Part shown: positions 1 through 11,763 of the stretch, piece by piece
Layout of the letters: each line of letters opens with the position of its first letter
Numbering within the stretch: position 1 is the first letter of the stretch
NCBI GenBank assembly: GCA_944989445.1
Contig: CALYLW010000214.1
Coordinates: forward strand, 1 to 64,000
DNA: 64,000 nt
Origin: Ampullaceana balthica
Taxonomy: Eukaryota > Mollusca > Gastropoda > Lymnaeidae
Direction: 5' to 3'
Notes under the pieces: generated by a model
Told to the model about the DNA's origin: nothing
Seen by the model: only the letters and a program-made list of their open reading frames with translations
Database searches by the model: none
Made by a program: the position numbers and the translations under genes

Positions 1-104
1 GTACGGAATATATAATGTGACCGGTGAGACAGTGTGTTCCAGCGGGGAGCTTAGGGGCCTCAGGGGGCGGCTCAATACCTTTGTTATTTATAACGGTTAA
101 CAAA

Positions 105-1995
105 ATGTCGTGTTAATATCATGGTGTAGAAGGACCCCAGCCCATTGCTCCCAAAACCCACGTAACTCCTTATCATCGTTTTTCACTATTAAATGATTGA
201 TTTTCCATGTTCTCAAACAATTTTTATGAGAAATTTCGGGGAAAGAAATCAGTGAAAATGAAAGTCGGACAGTATATCTCGCCACCGTTTGAGAGCTCTT
301 TTAAAACGTTGATTATGTGTTTTATCCGGCTTTTTATCATTTCCCAATTATAGGGAATAAGAGTTTTTCATCAGTACCGCTTTATGATTTTTATTTTGGG
401 GGGGGGGGGTGGATTCCTTTTTTCTTCTTTCTTATTTTTCTCTCACAATGCAGCATCAAGAGTGGTACAGTTAAATCATTCATTAATTTGATTAAATTAA
501 AATACATTTTTTGTTGTTGTGGATGTTTGGAGAAGTCCTTCTTTATCTACAATTAAATTATAACGCAGCACATTCTACTATCTCATCTTGCTCTACAAAA
601 GCATTGTAATTATCTATAAATCTTTAGAATATAGGTTGGCATAGAATCTTTTTTCAGAAATTTCGGCAATGACATGACATTGAAGGAATGTCGAACGATT
701 TTTTGGTTGTTAATCTTGACTTATGTTTTTTATGTAAATACTACGATAAGAGCAACGTGCTGAAACTAAAGTTTTCATTCAAAAGAGCATGTAGCATGCA
801 GTGAGAGTCACCATTAAGTTTACTACAGCTTTCATTGCTTGTTTGTTTCCATAGACGCAAGTATACATGGATGTCATGCTCACAGCGCATATATCAATGG
901 CATACGCGCATTTAAGTACAATACTGTTGACGTTTACTGTGGCAATCAATTTACTCTGACCGATCTGAATAAAATGACAATAATAATTACGGCGTTCTCG
1001 ATACACATCGTGTCGTGTTTGTTAAGCTAAAAGCCACATAATATATCTATACGAATGTGCTTTACGATCAGAGGCGTCACCAGGGGGTGAGGGGATGTCT
1101 ACGACACGGGATGACACCATCACAAGGGGTGACACCATCACAAGGGGTGACACCATCACAAGGGTGACACCATCACAAGGGGTGACACCATCACAAGGGG
1201 TGACACCATCACAAGGGGTGACACCATCACAAGGGGTGACACCATCACAAGGGGTGACACCATCACAAGGGGTGACACCATCACAAGGGGTGACACCATC
1301 ACAAGGGGTGACACCATCACAAGGGGTGACACCATCACAAGGGTGACACCATCACAAGGGGTGACACCATCACAAGGGTGACACCATCACAAGGGGTGAC
1401 ACCATCACAAGGGGTGACACCATCACAAGGGGTGACACCATCACAAGGGTGACACCATCACAAGGGGTGACACCATCACAAGGGTGACACCATCACAAGG
1501 AGTGACACATCACAGGTGTAGTTAGGTGACACCATAACAAGGTGTGACACCAATACACATGGTAGGTGACTATCTCCAATCACAAGGAGTGCACACCTAT
1601 AACAAGGCAAGTGTACACTCAAATGTTAAAATTATCCGTCGTATCCTCATGAGATGTTGCCCTCTAGTAGAAGGTGTATGGTGTTAGTCGCACAGGGTAG
1701 GTTAGCACCTTGGTGGAGCGGGCTTTTGGTAGGCCATATAGAGTACACAACCCTAGTGACGTCTTTAGCGAAACATCAATATTACTCTTAAAAACTGAAT
1801 AGGGATAACGTCACCGATATCCGTTTGTAGATGTCGATACGGGAATTTCAACCATGTGATCTGGAGATTAGGTCAGGTGTGGATGGGTTAAGCCGCCTCG
1901 GATTATGGTAGTATATACCAAAAATGGGAGTGGGTTCGTGGTTAAAGTCTTAAGAAATCGGATACTTAGACAGCATGTGGTGGTGATGGAGAACA
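105..1995. repeat. Left arm of a ~3.7 kb imperfect palindrome
   Basis: Read in reverse complement, this stretch matches 2030-3800 almost throughout. For example, the minus-strand peptide at 97-285 (FSLISFPEISHKNCLRT) recurs on the plus strand near 3,650-3,710. Differences are mainly small indels and homopolymer lengths: a run of about eleven G near 400 faces a single G in the other arm. The 1,500-2,000 part is the most error-like. The arm contains an 18-bp minisatellite. It could be a true inverted duplication or a fold-back read artefact that was not trimmed. Confidence 0.85.
1106..1512 (+). repeat. 18-bp minisatellite (gacaccatcacaaggggt), left copy
   Basis: About 22 head-to-tail copies, with some 17-bp units that have lost one G. 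The short open frames through it on both strands exist only because 18 is a multiple of three. They are not credible genes. Confidence 0.95.
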
Positions 1996-2049
1996 AAGAA
2001 TTGTGTAGCATGTAAAACATAGCTACACAATTCTTTGTTCACATCACCA
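1982..2049. repeat. Centre of the palindrome (fold-back hairpin)
   Basis: A near-perfect hairpin. GAACAAAGAATTGTGTAGC at ~1,990-2,008 faces its complement at ~2,022-2,040 across a loop of about 13 nt, and the flanking CATCACCACCACATGCTG pairing continues outward. This is the symmetry point of the two long arms. Confidence 0.8.
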
Positions 2050-3800
2050 CCACATGCTGTCTAAGTATCACGATTTCTAAGACTTTCAACCCCGAACCCC
2101 CTCCCATTTTTGGTATATACTACCCATAAATCCGAGGCGGCTACCCCCATCCACACCTGCACCTAATCTCCAGACTCACATGTAAATTCCCGTATCGACA
2201 TCTAACAAACGGATATCGGTGACGTTATCCCTATTCAGTTTTAAGAGTAATATTGATGTTTCGCTAAAAGGGGGCGTCACTAGGGTTGTGTACCCCCTTA
2301 TGGTACCCCGCCCCCCCCACAAGTGTCACCCCCTGGTGACTAACACCATACACCTTCTACTAGAGGGAAATAATGGAACGTGGATAATTTTACATTTTGT
2401 GTCACTCCCTTGTGATGGTGTCACTCCTTGTGATGGTGTCACTCCTTGTGATGGTGTCACTCCTTGTGATGGTGTCACTCCTTGGATGTGTCACTCCTTG
2501 TGATGGTGTCACCCCTTGTGATGGTGTCACCCCTTGTGATGGTGTCACTCCTTGTGATGGTGTCACCCCTTGTGATGGTGTCACTCCTTGTGATGGTGTC
2601 ACCCCTTGTGATGGTGTCACCCCTTGTGATGGTGTCACTCCTTGTGATGGTGTCACCCTTGTGATGGTGTCACTCCTTGTGATGGTGTCACCCCTTGTGA
2701 TGGTGTCACCCCTTGTGATGGTGTCACCCCTTGTGATGGTGTCATCCCCTTGTGATGGTGTCACCCCCTTGTGATGGTGTCACCCCCTTGTGATGGTGTC
2801 ATCCGGTGTCGTAGACATCCCCTCACCCCCTGGTGACGCCTCTGATCGTAAAGACATTCGGATAGATATATTATGTGGCTTTTAGTTACAAACACGACAC
2901 GAGGTATCGAAACGCCGTAATTATTATTGTCATTTTATTCAAGATCGGTTTCAGAGTAAATTGTATTGCACAGTAAACGTCAACAGCTATTGTACTTTAA
3001 ATGCGCGTATGCCATTGATATATGCGCTGTGAGATGAACTCCATTGTTACTTGTCTATGGAACAAACAAGGCAATGAAAGCTGTGTAAACTTAATGGTGA
3101 TCTCACTGCTTGCTACATGCTCTTTTGAATGAAAAACTTTAGTTTCAGCAACGTTGCTCTTTCGTGTATTTACAATAAAAAACATAAGTCAAGATTAACC
3201 CAAAAAAATCGTTGACATCCTTCAATGTTTTAATGTCATTGCCGAAATTTCTGAAAAAAGAATTCTATGCCAACCTATATTCTAAAGTTTATAGATAACT
3301 TACAATGCTTTTGTAGAGCAAGATGAGATAGTAGAATGTGCTGCCTGTTGCTAAATTTAATTGTAGAATAAATGAAGGACTTCTCCCAAACATACCACAA
3401 CAACAAAAAAATGTATTTTAATTTAATCAAATTAATGAATGATTTAACTGTACCACTCTTGACTGCTGCATTGTCGAGAGAAAAACTAAGAAAGAAGAAA
3501 AAAGGAATCCACAAAATAAAAATCATAAACGCGGTACTGATGAAAACTCTTATTCCCTATAATCTGGGAAATGATAAAAGCCGCGATAAAACACATAATC
3601 AACGTTTTAAAGAGCTCTCAAACCGGTGGCGAGATTATACTGTCGACTTTCCATTTTCACTGATTTTCTTTCCCGAAATTTCTCATAAAAATTGTTTGAG
3701 AACAATGGAAAATCAATCATTTAATAGTGAAAACGATGATAAAGGAGTTACGTGGTTTTGGGAGCAATGGGCTGGGGTCCTTCTACACCATGATATTACA
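2030..3800. repeat. Right arm of the palindrome
   Basis: Inverted copy of 105-1995. Its short open frames are cleaner than those of the left arm, which suggests that the right arm is the more accurate copy if one of them is artefactual. Similarity fades outside about 105 and 3,800. Confidence 0.85.
2397..2797 (-). repeat. 18-bp minisatellite, right copy (inverted)
   Basis: Reverse complement of the array at 1106-1512, about 22 units of gtgatggtgtcacccctt with ACTCC/ACCCC variants. The similar copy number is expected if both arms come from one locus. Confidence 0.95.
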
Positions 3801-4486
3801 CTGAAACCGAAATACAAAGGTCTGGGCCTGCTGTCCCGCGCCGTCCGAAGTTAGTGATGGCTACTATAACAGAATCAATAATATGTCCATGAATTATTTA
3901 AAAATATGTTCGACCTCACCACGCCCAACGCCCTTGTTTGGCTTTGTTTCCAGGGCGGGCACCGCGGATTTCAAAAGAGTTCGACGAAAATTACCAAGGG
4001 ACACCACTGTGGTAGCCTCGATTGGGTCAAAGGACCGTAATGGAAAATAAAGATAGCGACTTGAGTATTTGAATGTAAACGCTGCTCTTGCGTTGTATTT
4101 ATGCTAGTGAGTCGGATGAGGGCTGCTTTGAGACATTGCGGGAGAACAGATATTTAATATTTTCCCCGTGTCTTTTATCTTTGTTGTAGTTTAGTTGTGG
4201 CGCAGGTGGGCAGCGCGTCTTCTAGCACGTTATCGTACCGACCGCTTGAATTAAAGAAATTTTAAATGTGTGGGTGGACCGGTGCGTGAAACAAACATGT
4301 CTTACATAACAGTGTTTAATAATAATTAAAAGTTTTCACGGGTAGAGTGAGGGTCAGTGACGATGTTTGCATTCTTTAACATTACATTTCATTCCTGAAC
4401 AAAAGTATAAGTGGTTACATAAAGGGTGAATAAATAACTCCAACAAAAAGTGGTAGTTTTATTTTATTAATTTATTGAGCTTATTA
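3801..4486. other. Unassigned sequence
   Basis: No convincing open frame, repeat array or element terminus was recognised. Confidence 0.5.
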
Positions 4487-4969
4487 GGGGGCCGTCCTTA
4501 AATGACGTCTCGCACCTAGGAGGGAGGAGAGGGGGGGGGGTCCACACATTTGTGACGATGTGTGATGAGGGGGAGGGTGGTGTTTGAGAAATGTGACGTC
4601 ACATTAAAACGCGCTACTTTAAATGAAAAAGTTCCTCTTAAATATTTGATTTCTTACAATTTATTTTATGACGTTTTACATGGCTTCACGCGTATTACGA
4701 TATTACAGTTCAAACTTACGCTAAATACATACTTAAATGACAATAAAGAGATTGAAACATGCTCTTTTTCCAAATAGAAAATACAGCATTTTAGGGGGGG
4801 GGGTTTGCAAAGCTTTGTGACGTCATATTGGAGGGCACGTCTAAGTTTTTGTGACGACGCGTGACGAGGAAAGGGTGAAGGGAGTAAAATAGTAAAAAAA
4901 ATCGGCTAAAATTAAATTACCAATTATTATTATTATTATAATCGCATGACGCAATTTATGGATGGTCCC
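4487..4969. mobile_element. Harbinger-like MITE, copy 1 (483 bp)
   Basis: Begins GGGGGCCGTCCTTAAATGAC and ends in the inverted motif GCAATTTATGGATGGTCCC. It is flanked by TTA on both sides (4484-4486 and 4970-4972), a 3-bp target duplication typical of PIF/Harbinger. Subterminal G-rich stretches and GTGACGTCA motifs are shared with copies at 14472 and 33839. It has no transposase and looks like a short internal-deletion derivative of the longer copies. Confidence 0.7.
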
Positions 4970-5054
4970 TTATGTAATATTATCTAGATTTCTATCTGCT
5001 AGCACATGTAATTATAAAATCAGTTTATTGAGACGAGTGCATCCTATCATACTT

Positions 5055-5147
5055 CAAGGTGGGTTAGCTGAATGTCTTGGTGGGTCACAAAAATTTCTGT
5101 GGCGGTCCGCAAATGGCCTGCGGGCCGCACTTTTCCACCCCCTGCTT
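5055..5147. mobile_element. hAT-type terminal fragment
   Basis: GGCCTGCGGGCCGCACTTTT followed by CCACCCCCTG resembles the right end of hAT MITEs of the CAGGGG...GCGGGCCGC type. No left end or target duplication was found, so it is probably truncated. Confidence 0.35.
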
Positions 5148-5640
5148 TAAACCAATTTTGAGCATAAATATTTAAAATAAAGCATAGAAATTGGTGACAA
5201 TATTTTCTTACTATTTCTTATTACCCATGTTAGTCCAGAGGTTAACCGATAGAAATACAACAGTGCACCCTAAAATGCTGAGACGAAACTTTAGCAACCC
5301 TAAGGTAATGATTTGATCCGGACTTGTGTCCGATATGTAGATTGGGTGTTTTTTTTGGTCGAGTTTCCTGCGGAGACGTAAATGAAAATATGTGCTTGAG
5401 TGACTTAGTTGCCTGCCGATTGTTTTATCTTTAAAACGGGTGGGGATGCGCTTGTACTAAGTGCAGATGGTCATAATTGGATAGCTCCCTGTGTTTACTT
5501 TTGGTATCTGAGTCAACATGATGGCAGTATTATTTCAGATTTGTTGTTTTAGTTACTTTCGATACTCCTGTCGAGTCTGTCATTGCCAATGAGCGTTGTT
5601 TTTTGGGTCACTTTAGAACCAAGCATGATTAATACTTATG
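5148..5640. other. Unassigned sequence
   Basis: Ordinary mixed composition. No gene or repeat recognised. Confidence 0.4.
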
Positions 5641-6777
5641 AGATCAGCGTTCATTTCTATGTCTGAATGGTTTTACATATTTCGACAAACAAGTTGGTTC
5701 CAAAGCCATCACCCAAGCCCTCCTCCTTTTTTTCCCCCACACATTTCTTTTGGTGATTGTCTCTCGGGGAGAATCTCGTGGAGTACAGAGTTATCTTATG
5801 TCTATGAATATTATACACAGCCCCCCCACCCTCTCTCCACACATCCAACACATCACTCCCCCCACCCACACACCGAAGACAAACGTCTTGAGGGAGGGGA
5901 CGTAGAAGAACCCTCTCTCTATCTCATATCTATATCTCGTATTGGTTTTTCTTCTTCTTCGTCCTTTCTCGCTCACCTCTCGCCTCACACAAAAATTATA
6001 TAGTACTAACTTCCGAGACACACACAAGTGCTCACTCCCCTCTCCTCCACGCCGCGCCAAACCCACACTCTGCACCTCCTAACACACCAAAGCGAGATCT
6101 ATCATACACTCATTTCTGCCCAGCTAAATCACAATACTATCTCGACCAAAACAAATTTCTAACACCTATGAGTGGCCCATATATCTCCACTCTCATACAC
6201 ATCAACATGGACTCTCTCTCTATTGGCCGAGGTAGAGCGCTGCCACTGCTGACTCTCTCTAGCGTGAGAGAGGAGAGAGAGAGAGTCGGGGTTTATGTGA
6301 TGTTTTTGTAAAAGGAATTCTGACACGGACATACTAGTTGACAATGGGCGGTGAGGGAAATTAGAGATCGATGAGTGCAGAGTAAGTGAGAGACACACAC
6401 ACACACACACAAAATCTCTCTCTCTATCTCTACTATAATATATATCTCTCTCTCTTATCACTTTGACAATCATTCTAATAGTTTAATCCACTATCATAAC
6501 CTTCACACACTTATACACCTCCAAAAAACACCACCGACACTAACTTACATAACTCTCCACACACGCCCTCACATCCTCACCACAACCAGCACTAGCTGAC
6601 CATACGCCCACAACATGACAGCGTGACTAATATGAAGACTACTATGCAGTAACGTTAACCTCTATATTACTGTCGCAAGATCATGATCGAAGTAACTACA
6701 CTTTATACCTCTATAATTGCTGGACGGAAACAAAAAATATGAGATTTGTTGTATGAGTCTAGATCATCTATCTGGTA

Positions 6778-6809
<32 letters not shown>

Positions 6810-6867
6810 CTCGACTCATATACTCAATACGCACTTCATATCTCCCAATAAATCGACGAGTTAGTCC
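5641..6867. repeat. Low-complexity CA/CT-rich, G-poor block
   Basis: Long runs of C, CA, CT and CACA (for example (AC)n at 6,391-6,410 and 6,779-6,809), with a GA/CT stem-like patch at 6,205-6,290. G is scarce over much of 6,480-6,650. Open frames here follow from composition and show no protein family features. Confidence 0.7.
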
Positions 6868-8599
6868 TGTGTGATTTGATTGTTTATGTTAATTTGTGTT
6901 AGTATTTAGTTTAAATTTTAGGTGAGGTGAGGTGAGGGGGTATGTAGAGAAGGAGTGTATGTTGTGGTGGAGAAGTAGAGGTGAGTGGGGGGGGGGTGGA
7001 AGATGGGGGTGGTTGTGGGTTTGGGTGTTTGGGGGGGGGGAAGGTGGAGGATGGATTAAATGGAATAGAAAGTTGGAAGTAGGGTTTTGGTTTTAGGGGT
7101 GGGGGGGGGAGGGATGTAGGTTGTTGTTTGGGGGGGGGTGAAGGTGGGAGTGAGTGGGGGGTGGTTGGTGAGGGGGGGGGTGGGAGTTTGGTGTTGGTTG
7201 GGAGGGTGGGTGTGGTAGTAGGGGAGAGGGGGAGGAGTGAAGAGTGGGGGGATTGGGGTTGGTGGGTTAGTTGGGGGGTGGAGGGGATGGGGAGTTGTGG
7301 AGAATGTTGGTTGAGGATAGAGGGGGGGTTGGGGGGAGTGGGGTGATTGGGGGGAGGGGGGGTGGGGAAATGTATGTTGTGATGTGGAGTGGTATGGGAG
7401 ATAATTTGGGTGGTGATGGGGTGGGGGTGTGAGAGTGGTATGGGGGGTTTGGGAAGGGGGTGTTTGAAGTTGGGGGGGGGGTGGGGGGTTGTTAGGATGG
7501 GTATGGGGTGGAATGGTGTGGGGAGATGGGTGGTTGTAGAAGTTGGTGGGGGATGAGGGTGGGGGGGGATGGGAGGGGAATGTTGGGTTGTGGGGGTTGG
7601 GTGGGGGGGAGGGGGAGGGGGGTAGAGGTTATGGGTATAGGGGAGGGGGTTTGTATGTAGAATGGTGGGGAAATGGGGTGATTGGATGAGTTGGAGGGGG
7701 GGTTTTGGGGAGTGAGGGGGAGGTGGGTTGGGGGAGTGTGTGGTGTATTGATGATGATTTGTTAAGTTAGGGGGGTAAGGGGGTTGGGGGGGGGGTTTGA
7801 TGGGTGTGTTTGGTTTTTGTGGTTGGTAAGTGATATGGGAAGGGGGTTAGAAGGTGGTTAAGGGTGGGGGATTGGGTGTGAATGGTTGGTGGTATGGGGG
7901 AGAAAGGAAATTTTGTTGGAGGGTGAATGGGTGGGTTGGTTAAGTGTGGAATTTGTGGGTTGGGGGGGTTGGTTTAGTTGGGGGGGTTAGGGGGATTTGG
8001 AGGGGGTGTTGGAGTGGTTGTGGGGTGAGTGGGGTGATGGGGGGGAGTTGAAGGGGGTGTGGGATGAGTGGTTTAAGTGGTTGGGGGGGGATATGGTGAG
8101 GGGGGGGAGTTTGAAGGGGGGTGGGGGGATGTGGGATGGTGTGGGGGATTGGGGGGTTAGTGGAGTAGTGTGTGGTGGGGGAGTGGTTGGGTATGGGTGT
8201 AGTGGTTGGGTGTATGGAAGGGTTGGTAATGGGAGGTGGGTGAAAAGGGAGGTTTGTGGGGTTAGGGTGGAGTTTGGGATTTAAGGGGATAGGGTAAAGG
8301 GGGGTGTTGTGGAGGGTTTGTTTAGTTTGGTGGGGGTATGGATGGGAGGTGGGAGGGGTTTTAAGATATTTGATGAGGAATGGTGAGGTGGGGTTTGTTG
8401 GTGTGGGTTGGGTTGAGTAGTGTGTTTGTAGTTTGTGTTGTTTTTGTTATGTGATTATGTGTGTGTTTTTTTTGTTTTTTGTTTAGTTTTTGTTTGTGTT
8501 TGTTTGTGTGTGTTATAGATGTTTGGTTAGTTTATGGGAGAGTTTTGAGGGGTTTTTTGTAATTAAGTAATTAAATTAAAAATTAGATAAAAAAAAAGA
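6868..8599. other. 1,732-base stretch with no cytosine
   Basis: Reading base by base, the last C is at 6,867 and the next is at 8,600. In between the plus strand contains only G, T and A, is very G-rich, and has many runs of six or more G. Open frames such as 7128-7346 and 7997-8284 (G/W/V-rich) are by-products of the missing C, since codons are limited to G, T and A. I cannot tell from sequence alone whether this is real strand asymmetry or a base-calling/consensus artefact. Confidence 0.95.
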
Positions 8600-9530
8600 C
8601 AAAATTAATAAAAACAAAAATTATATCAAAAAAAAAGAAGAGGAGGAAGACGAAATAGGAGAACTAAGACAAAAAGTATACACGAATAATAAAAATAACA
8701 GAAAACTTAAGAATAATGAAATACCAAATTCATAAAGCACAATAAGAAAACAAAAAACAATAAAAAAAGAAAATAAAAAAAAGCATGATTGAAAAAACAG
8801 TTAGCACAGTAACTAACACATAAAAAAAAGCAAAAAGAATAATCAAAAGAAAATGAATAATAAGGGAAAATAGCCACAACATGAAAAATATATAAAAAAA
8901 CGGAATAAGTAAAAATAACTAAAAAGTAATAGAAAAAAAACAAAAAAAATAAAAAACACAGTAAAAAAAAGAAAACAAAACAACGGATAATAATGAAAAC
9001 GACAAATAAAATATAAAAAAAAACTAATAATAAAAATTAAAAAAAAATAAAAAGCTCAAGCAAAACCAACCAACATAAAAAAACAAAAAAAACAAACAAC
9101 TCCCACACTAAAATCAAACCACCCCAAACAAAAAACAAAAAATAAAAAATCAAACGACGGTCACGAAAACCCAAAATAAAATGAACACCCTCCCTTGAAA
9201 AACCTCATATCACACCACCCAAACCCAATAAGCAAACAATTCCCAACACGTGACATGCAAACAAAAATAAAAAATATCATAGGAACAATAAAACCAAAAA
9301 CATAGCCATAAAAAATAACAAACAAATAAAAAACAGAAAAACATACAATGCAAGGAGCAGAAAACAAATCAAAAAAATCACCAAAACAAAAAAAACACAA
9401 GTTAGAAATAACAAAAATAAAATTTAGACTACACTCATATCAACACTGTAATCAAAATAAAAACTAAAAAAATAAAAAGAAAAAAAAAAAATTAACGATT
9501 AAATTATTTTTAACGATTAAACGACACACC
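8600..9530. other. A-rich low-complexity block
   Basis: Mostly A with short interruptions, joined directly to the C-free block. From ~9,060 to 9,420 it becomes an A/C-rich, G-poor stretch. Minus-strand frames (F/Y-rich) are compositional artefacts. Confidence 0.75.
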
Positions 9531-9640
9531 ACTTACAAATTATTGGAAGTGAAAAGGTAAACAAAATTATTTTTTTTAAAATAGCGGCCCATAAATAACA
9601 AATTTCGTGAAGCTTACACGAACATTTTGGTTTTAAACTA

Positions 9641-9883
9641 TTGACTGACGGCAATGTTCAAAATGTGGATAAGGATTTGCCTACCATGGTCCTAACACTT
9701 TGCCTACTAATCAAAACAAATGAAAAGCGTATTAAGCTAATGGCAGTAATGGAGTCTGACCCAGAGACAGAAAATGACGACAGTTCGTCTGATGAATCAC
9801 TGCGTTACAAAATGGAGATGAAAGTTCCTGAATCCATTAACCTTCTACAATGGTGGAAATTAATGAACATCGATATCCGATAA
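9641..9883 (+). pseudogene. Possible hAT transposase C-terminal fragment
   Basis: An 80-residue frame with an acidic serine stretch followed by LLQWWKLMN, which resembles the hAT C-terminal dimerisation signature (P-L-x-W-W-K). It ends directly after that motif. Nothing upstream extends it and no termini were seen. The call rests on one short motif, and a chance frame is possible. Confidence 0.3.
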
Positions 9884-10000
9884 TGTAATTCCTTGCCAAA
9901 ACTGTTTTGTGCAAACCAGTTACCTTAGTTCCATGTGAATGATTGTTCAGTTCGGCTGGTTATATTGTCAATTAGACCCGCTCACCACTTGAACCAAATG

Positions 10001-10322
10001 CTTCACCGACAAAACGGCCCCCGACAATTGGGCTCCGACATAACGGCACCAACAAAGCAGCCCTGGTCTAATACATGGACTTAAAGTAAAATGTACAATC
10101 AAATATTATATTCGTATTTTCACTCACCTATTCATTGTCAGGTTTAGCTCACAATAAACAATAATAATGACATCACAAGAAATAATTTTATAACTTTTTT
10201 AAAGTGTGAAAAATTTGACAAAAGCTTAAAATGCAAAAAAAAATAATAAAGTTTTTGTTAAAAAACGTTAACAATTTGTCTTTGGCCGTTTAGTCCGGGG
10301 CGGTTTTGACGGATCACCGAAC
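10001..10322. mobile_element. Small TIR element with CGACAAAACGG ends, copy A
   Basis: The left end (TTCACCGACAAAACGG, then CCGACAATTGGGCTCCGACA) and the right end (GGCCGTTTAGTCCGGGGCGG, then TTTTGACGGATCACC) match, in inverse orientation, the element at 56332-56790, including the internal AT-rich segment. The right part lies inside the 337-bp duplication and so is present twice. No coding capacity. Superfamily uncertain; the other copy suggests an 8-bp target duplication. Confidence 0.55.
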
Positions 10323-10453
10323 CAAATAATGTCAACACACTTGTCTTTTTACGTAGTTGGTTAAAAGATGACCAAAGGAGACATTCCAGTGTTATTTAGA
10401 TTTTTAGATTTTCAACAAGAACGTTTAATATGTGTTACTTATGACGTCATAAA
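10117..10453 (+). repeat. 337-bp tandem duplication, first copy
   Basis: Starts ttttcactcacctattcatt. The following 337 bases repeat it without any difference that I could find. Confidence 0.92.
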
Positions 10454-10790
10454 TTTTCACTCACCTATTCATTGTCAGGTTTAGCTCACAATAAACAATA
10501 ATAATGACATCACAAGAAATAATTTTATAACTTTTTTTAAAGTGTGAAAAATTTGACAAAAGCTTAAAATGCAAAAAAAAATAATAAAGTTTTTGTTAAA
10601 AAACGTTAACAATTTGTCTTTGGCCGTTTAGTCCGGGGCGGTTTTGACGGATCACCGAACCAAATAATGTCAACACACTTGTCTTTTTACGTAGTTGGTT
10701 AAAAGATGACCAAAGGAGACATTCCAGTGTTATTTAGATTTTTAGATTTTCAACAAGAACGTTTAATATGTGTTACTTATGACGTCATAA
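10454..10790 (+). repeat. 337-bp tandem duplication, second copy
   Basis: Appears identical to 10117-10453. Each copy ends in TTATGACGTCATAAA, a perfect CRE palindrome. Confidence 0.92.
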
Positions 10791-10885
10791 ATTTTATTTT
10801 TCGGCTTTAATCAAAACTAACGATTAATTAATCTTTAATTTTTCAAAAGTTAACGATTAAATTTAAATTAATCGTTAACAGCCCT

Positions 10886-10886
10886 A

Positions 10887-10946
<60 letters not shown>
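10886..10946. repeat. (TA)n microsatellite
   Basis: About 60 bases of alternating TA. Its last TA serves as the target dinucleotide of the adjacent Tigger-like element. Confidence 0.95.
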
Positions 10947-10949
<3 letters not shown>

Positions 10950-11714
10950 TGGTACCTTGAGATACGAGTGCCGTGACATACGAGTTATTTGAGATACGAG
11001 CTGTCGAGCGAGCGAAGTTTTGTTTTGAAATACGAGCACAATTTGAGATACGAGCTCTCTCGGGAACTGACGACCGATGAATTACAAGAGTTACAGTCGC
11101 AGCAGCATTCGGGGGTTCTGCAAGAAATTGTTTTTGAGGAAGAGCCAGAGGTGGAGGAGGTTATCTCTACAAGTGAGATAAAAGAGATCTTGGGAATGTG
11201 TGAGAGAGTTTCACAGTTCGTGGAAAAGAAACACCCCGAAAAAAGTTGCAACTGCTCGTGGATCGGAGCTATTTAATGACACTTGCCTAACTCATTTCCA
11301 CAGTATTCTGAAAGGAAGGAAGAAACAAACTCCTTGGACAGTTTTAAATCCGGCTAAAAAGCCAAAGACCAGTGAAGAGAAAAGCAGTGACTATAATTAA
11401 ACATACAGTAACATTTAAGTTTTGTCCAAGTTACATTAAAGTGACCACAATACAAATATCTACACTTTATAAACCTTTTTTTTTGCTTTACATTCTCTTT
11501 AATATATGTTTTTATACGATATTTGTCATTTATAAATACATTTTTCTTATTCAAAAACATGTATCAAAACAATTAGGGTAGCAAATTTTTGGGCTGGAAC
11601 GAATTAATGGTATTTCAATTAATTTCAATGGGGAAAATTGCTTTGAGATACGAGCAAATTGACATAAGAGCAAGTTTAAGTAACGAATTAAACTCGTATC
11701 TCGAGGTACCACTG
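10947..11714 (+). mobile_element. Tigger/pogo-type Tc1-mariner relic (768 bp)
   Basis: Terminal inverted repeats CAGTGGTACCTTGAGATACG and CTCGTATCTCGAGGTACCAC+TG, flanked by TA on both sides (10945-10946 and 11715-11716). Further copies of GAGATACGAG occur just inside both ends. The length is far below a full Tigger (about 2.4-2.8 kb), so only the end of the transposase remains. Confidence 0.85.
11046..11400 (+). pseudogene. Tigger/pogo transposase C-terminal remnant
   Basis: The frame reads L-T-T-D-E-L-Q-E-L-Q..., then an acidic stretch, then SQFVEKKHPEK. After an A-run near 11,240 the frame shifts and continues as KVATARGSELFNDTCLTHFH and LKGRKKQTP, a pattern typical of Tigger transposase C-termini. 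The DDE catalytic core is absent. One frameshift plus truncation makes it non-functional. It lies wholly inside the TIR element. Confidence 0.7.
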
Positions 11715-11763
11715 TATATATATAAATATAAATATGTGTTATTTTTAAACAACATGTCGTTCT

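Noticed and set aside
1095..2774. Repetitive frames (VTPSQG, MVSPL and similar units) in the palindrome
   Set aside because: Produced by the 18-bp minisatellite in all frames and on both strands.
7128..8284. Glycine/tryptophan/valine-rich frames in the C-free block
   Set aside because: Without C the codon choice collapses to G, V, W, E, M, R, L and similar. Composition alone explains them.
8707..9400. Membrane-protein-like F/Y-rich minus-strand frames
   Set aside because: Reverse complement of A-rich low-complexity DNA. Hydrophobicity is a compositional artefact.
10989..11251. Overlapping plus and minus frames within the Tigger relic called as separate genes
   Set aside because: The plus-strand frame is the decayed transposase end. 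The minus-strand one is its shadow, and the inverted terminal repeats contribute the rest.
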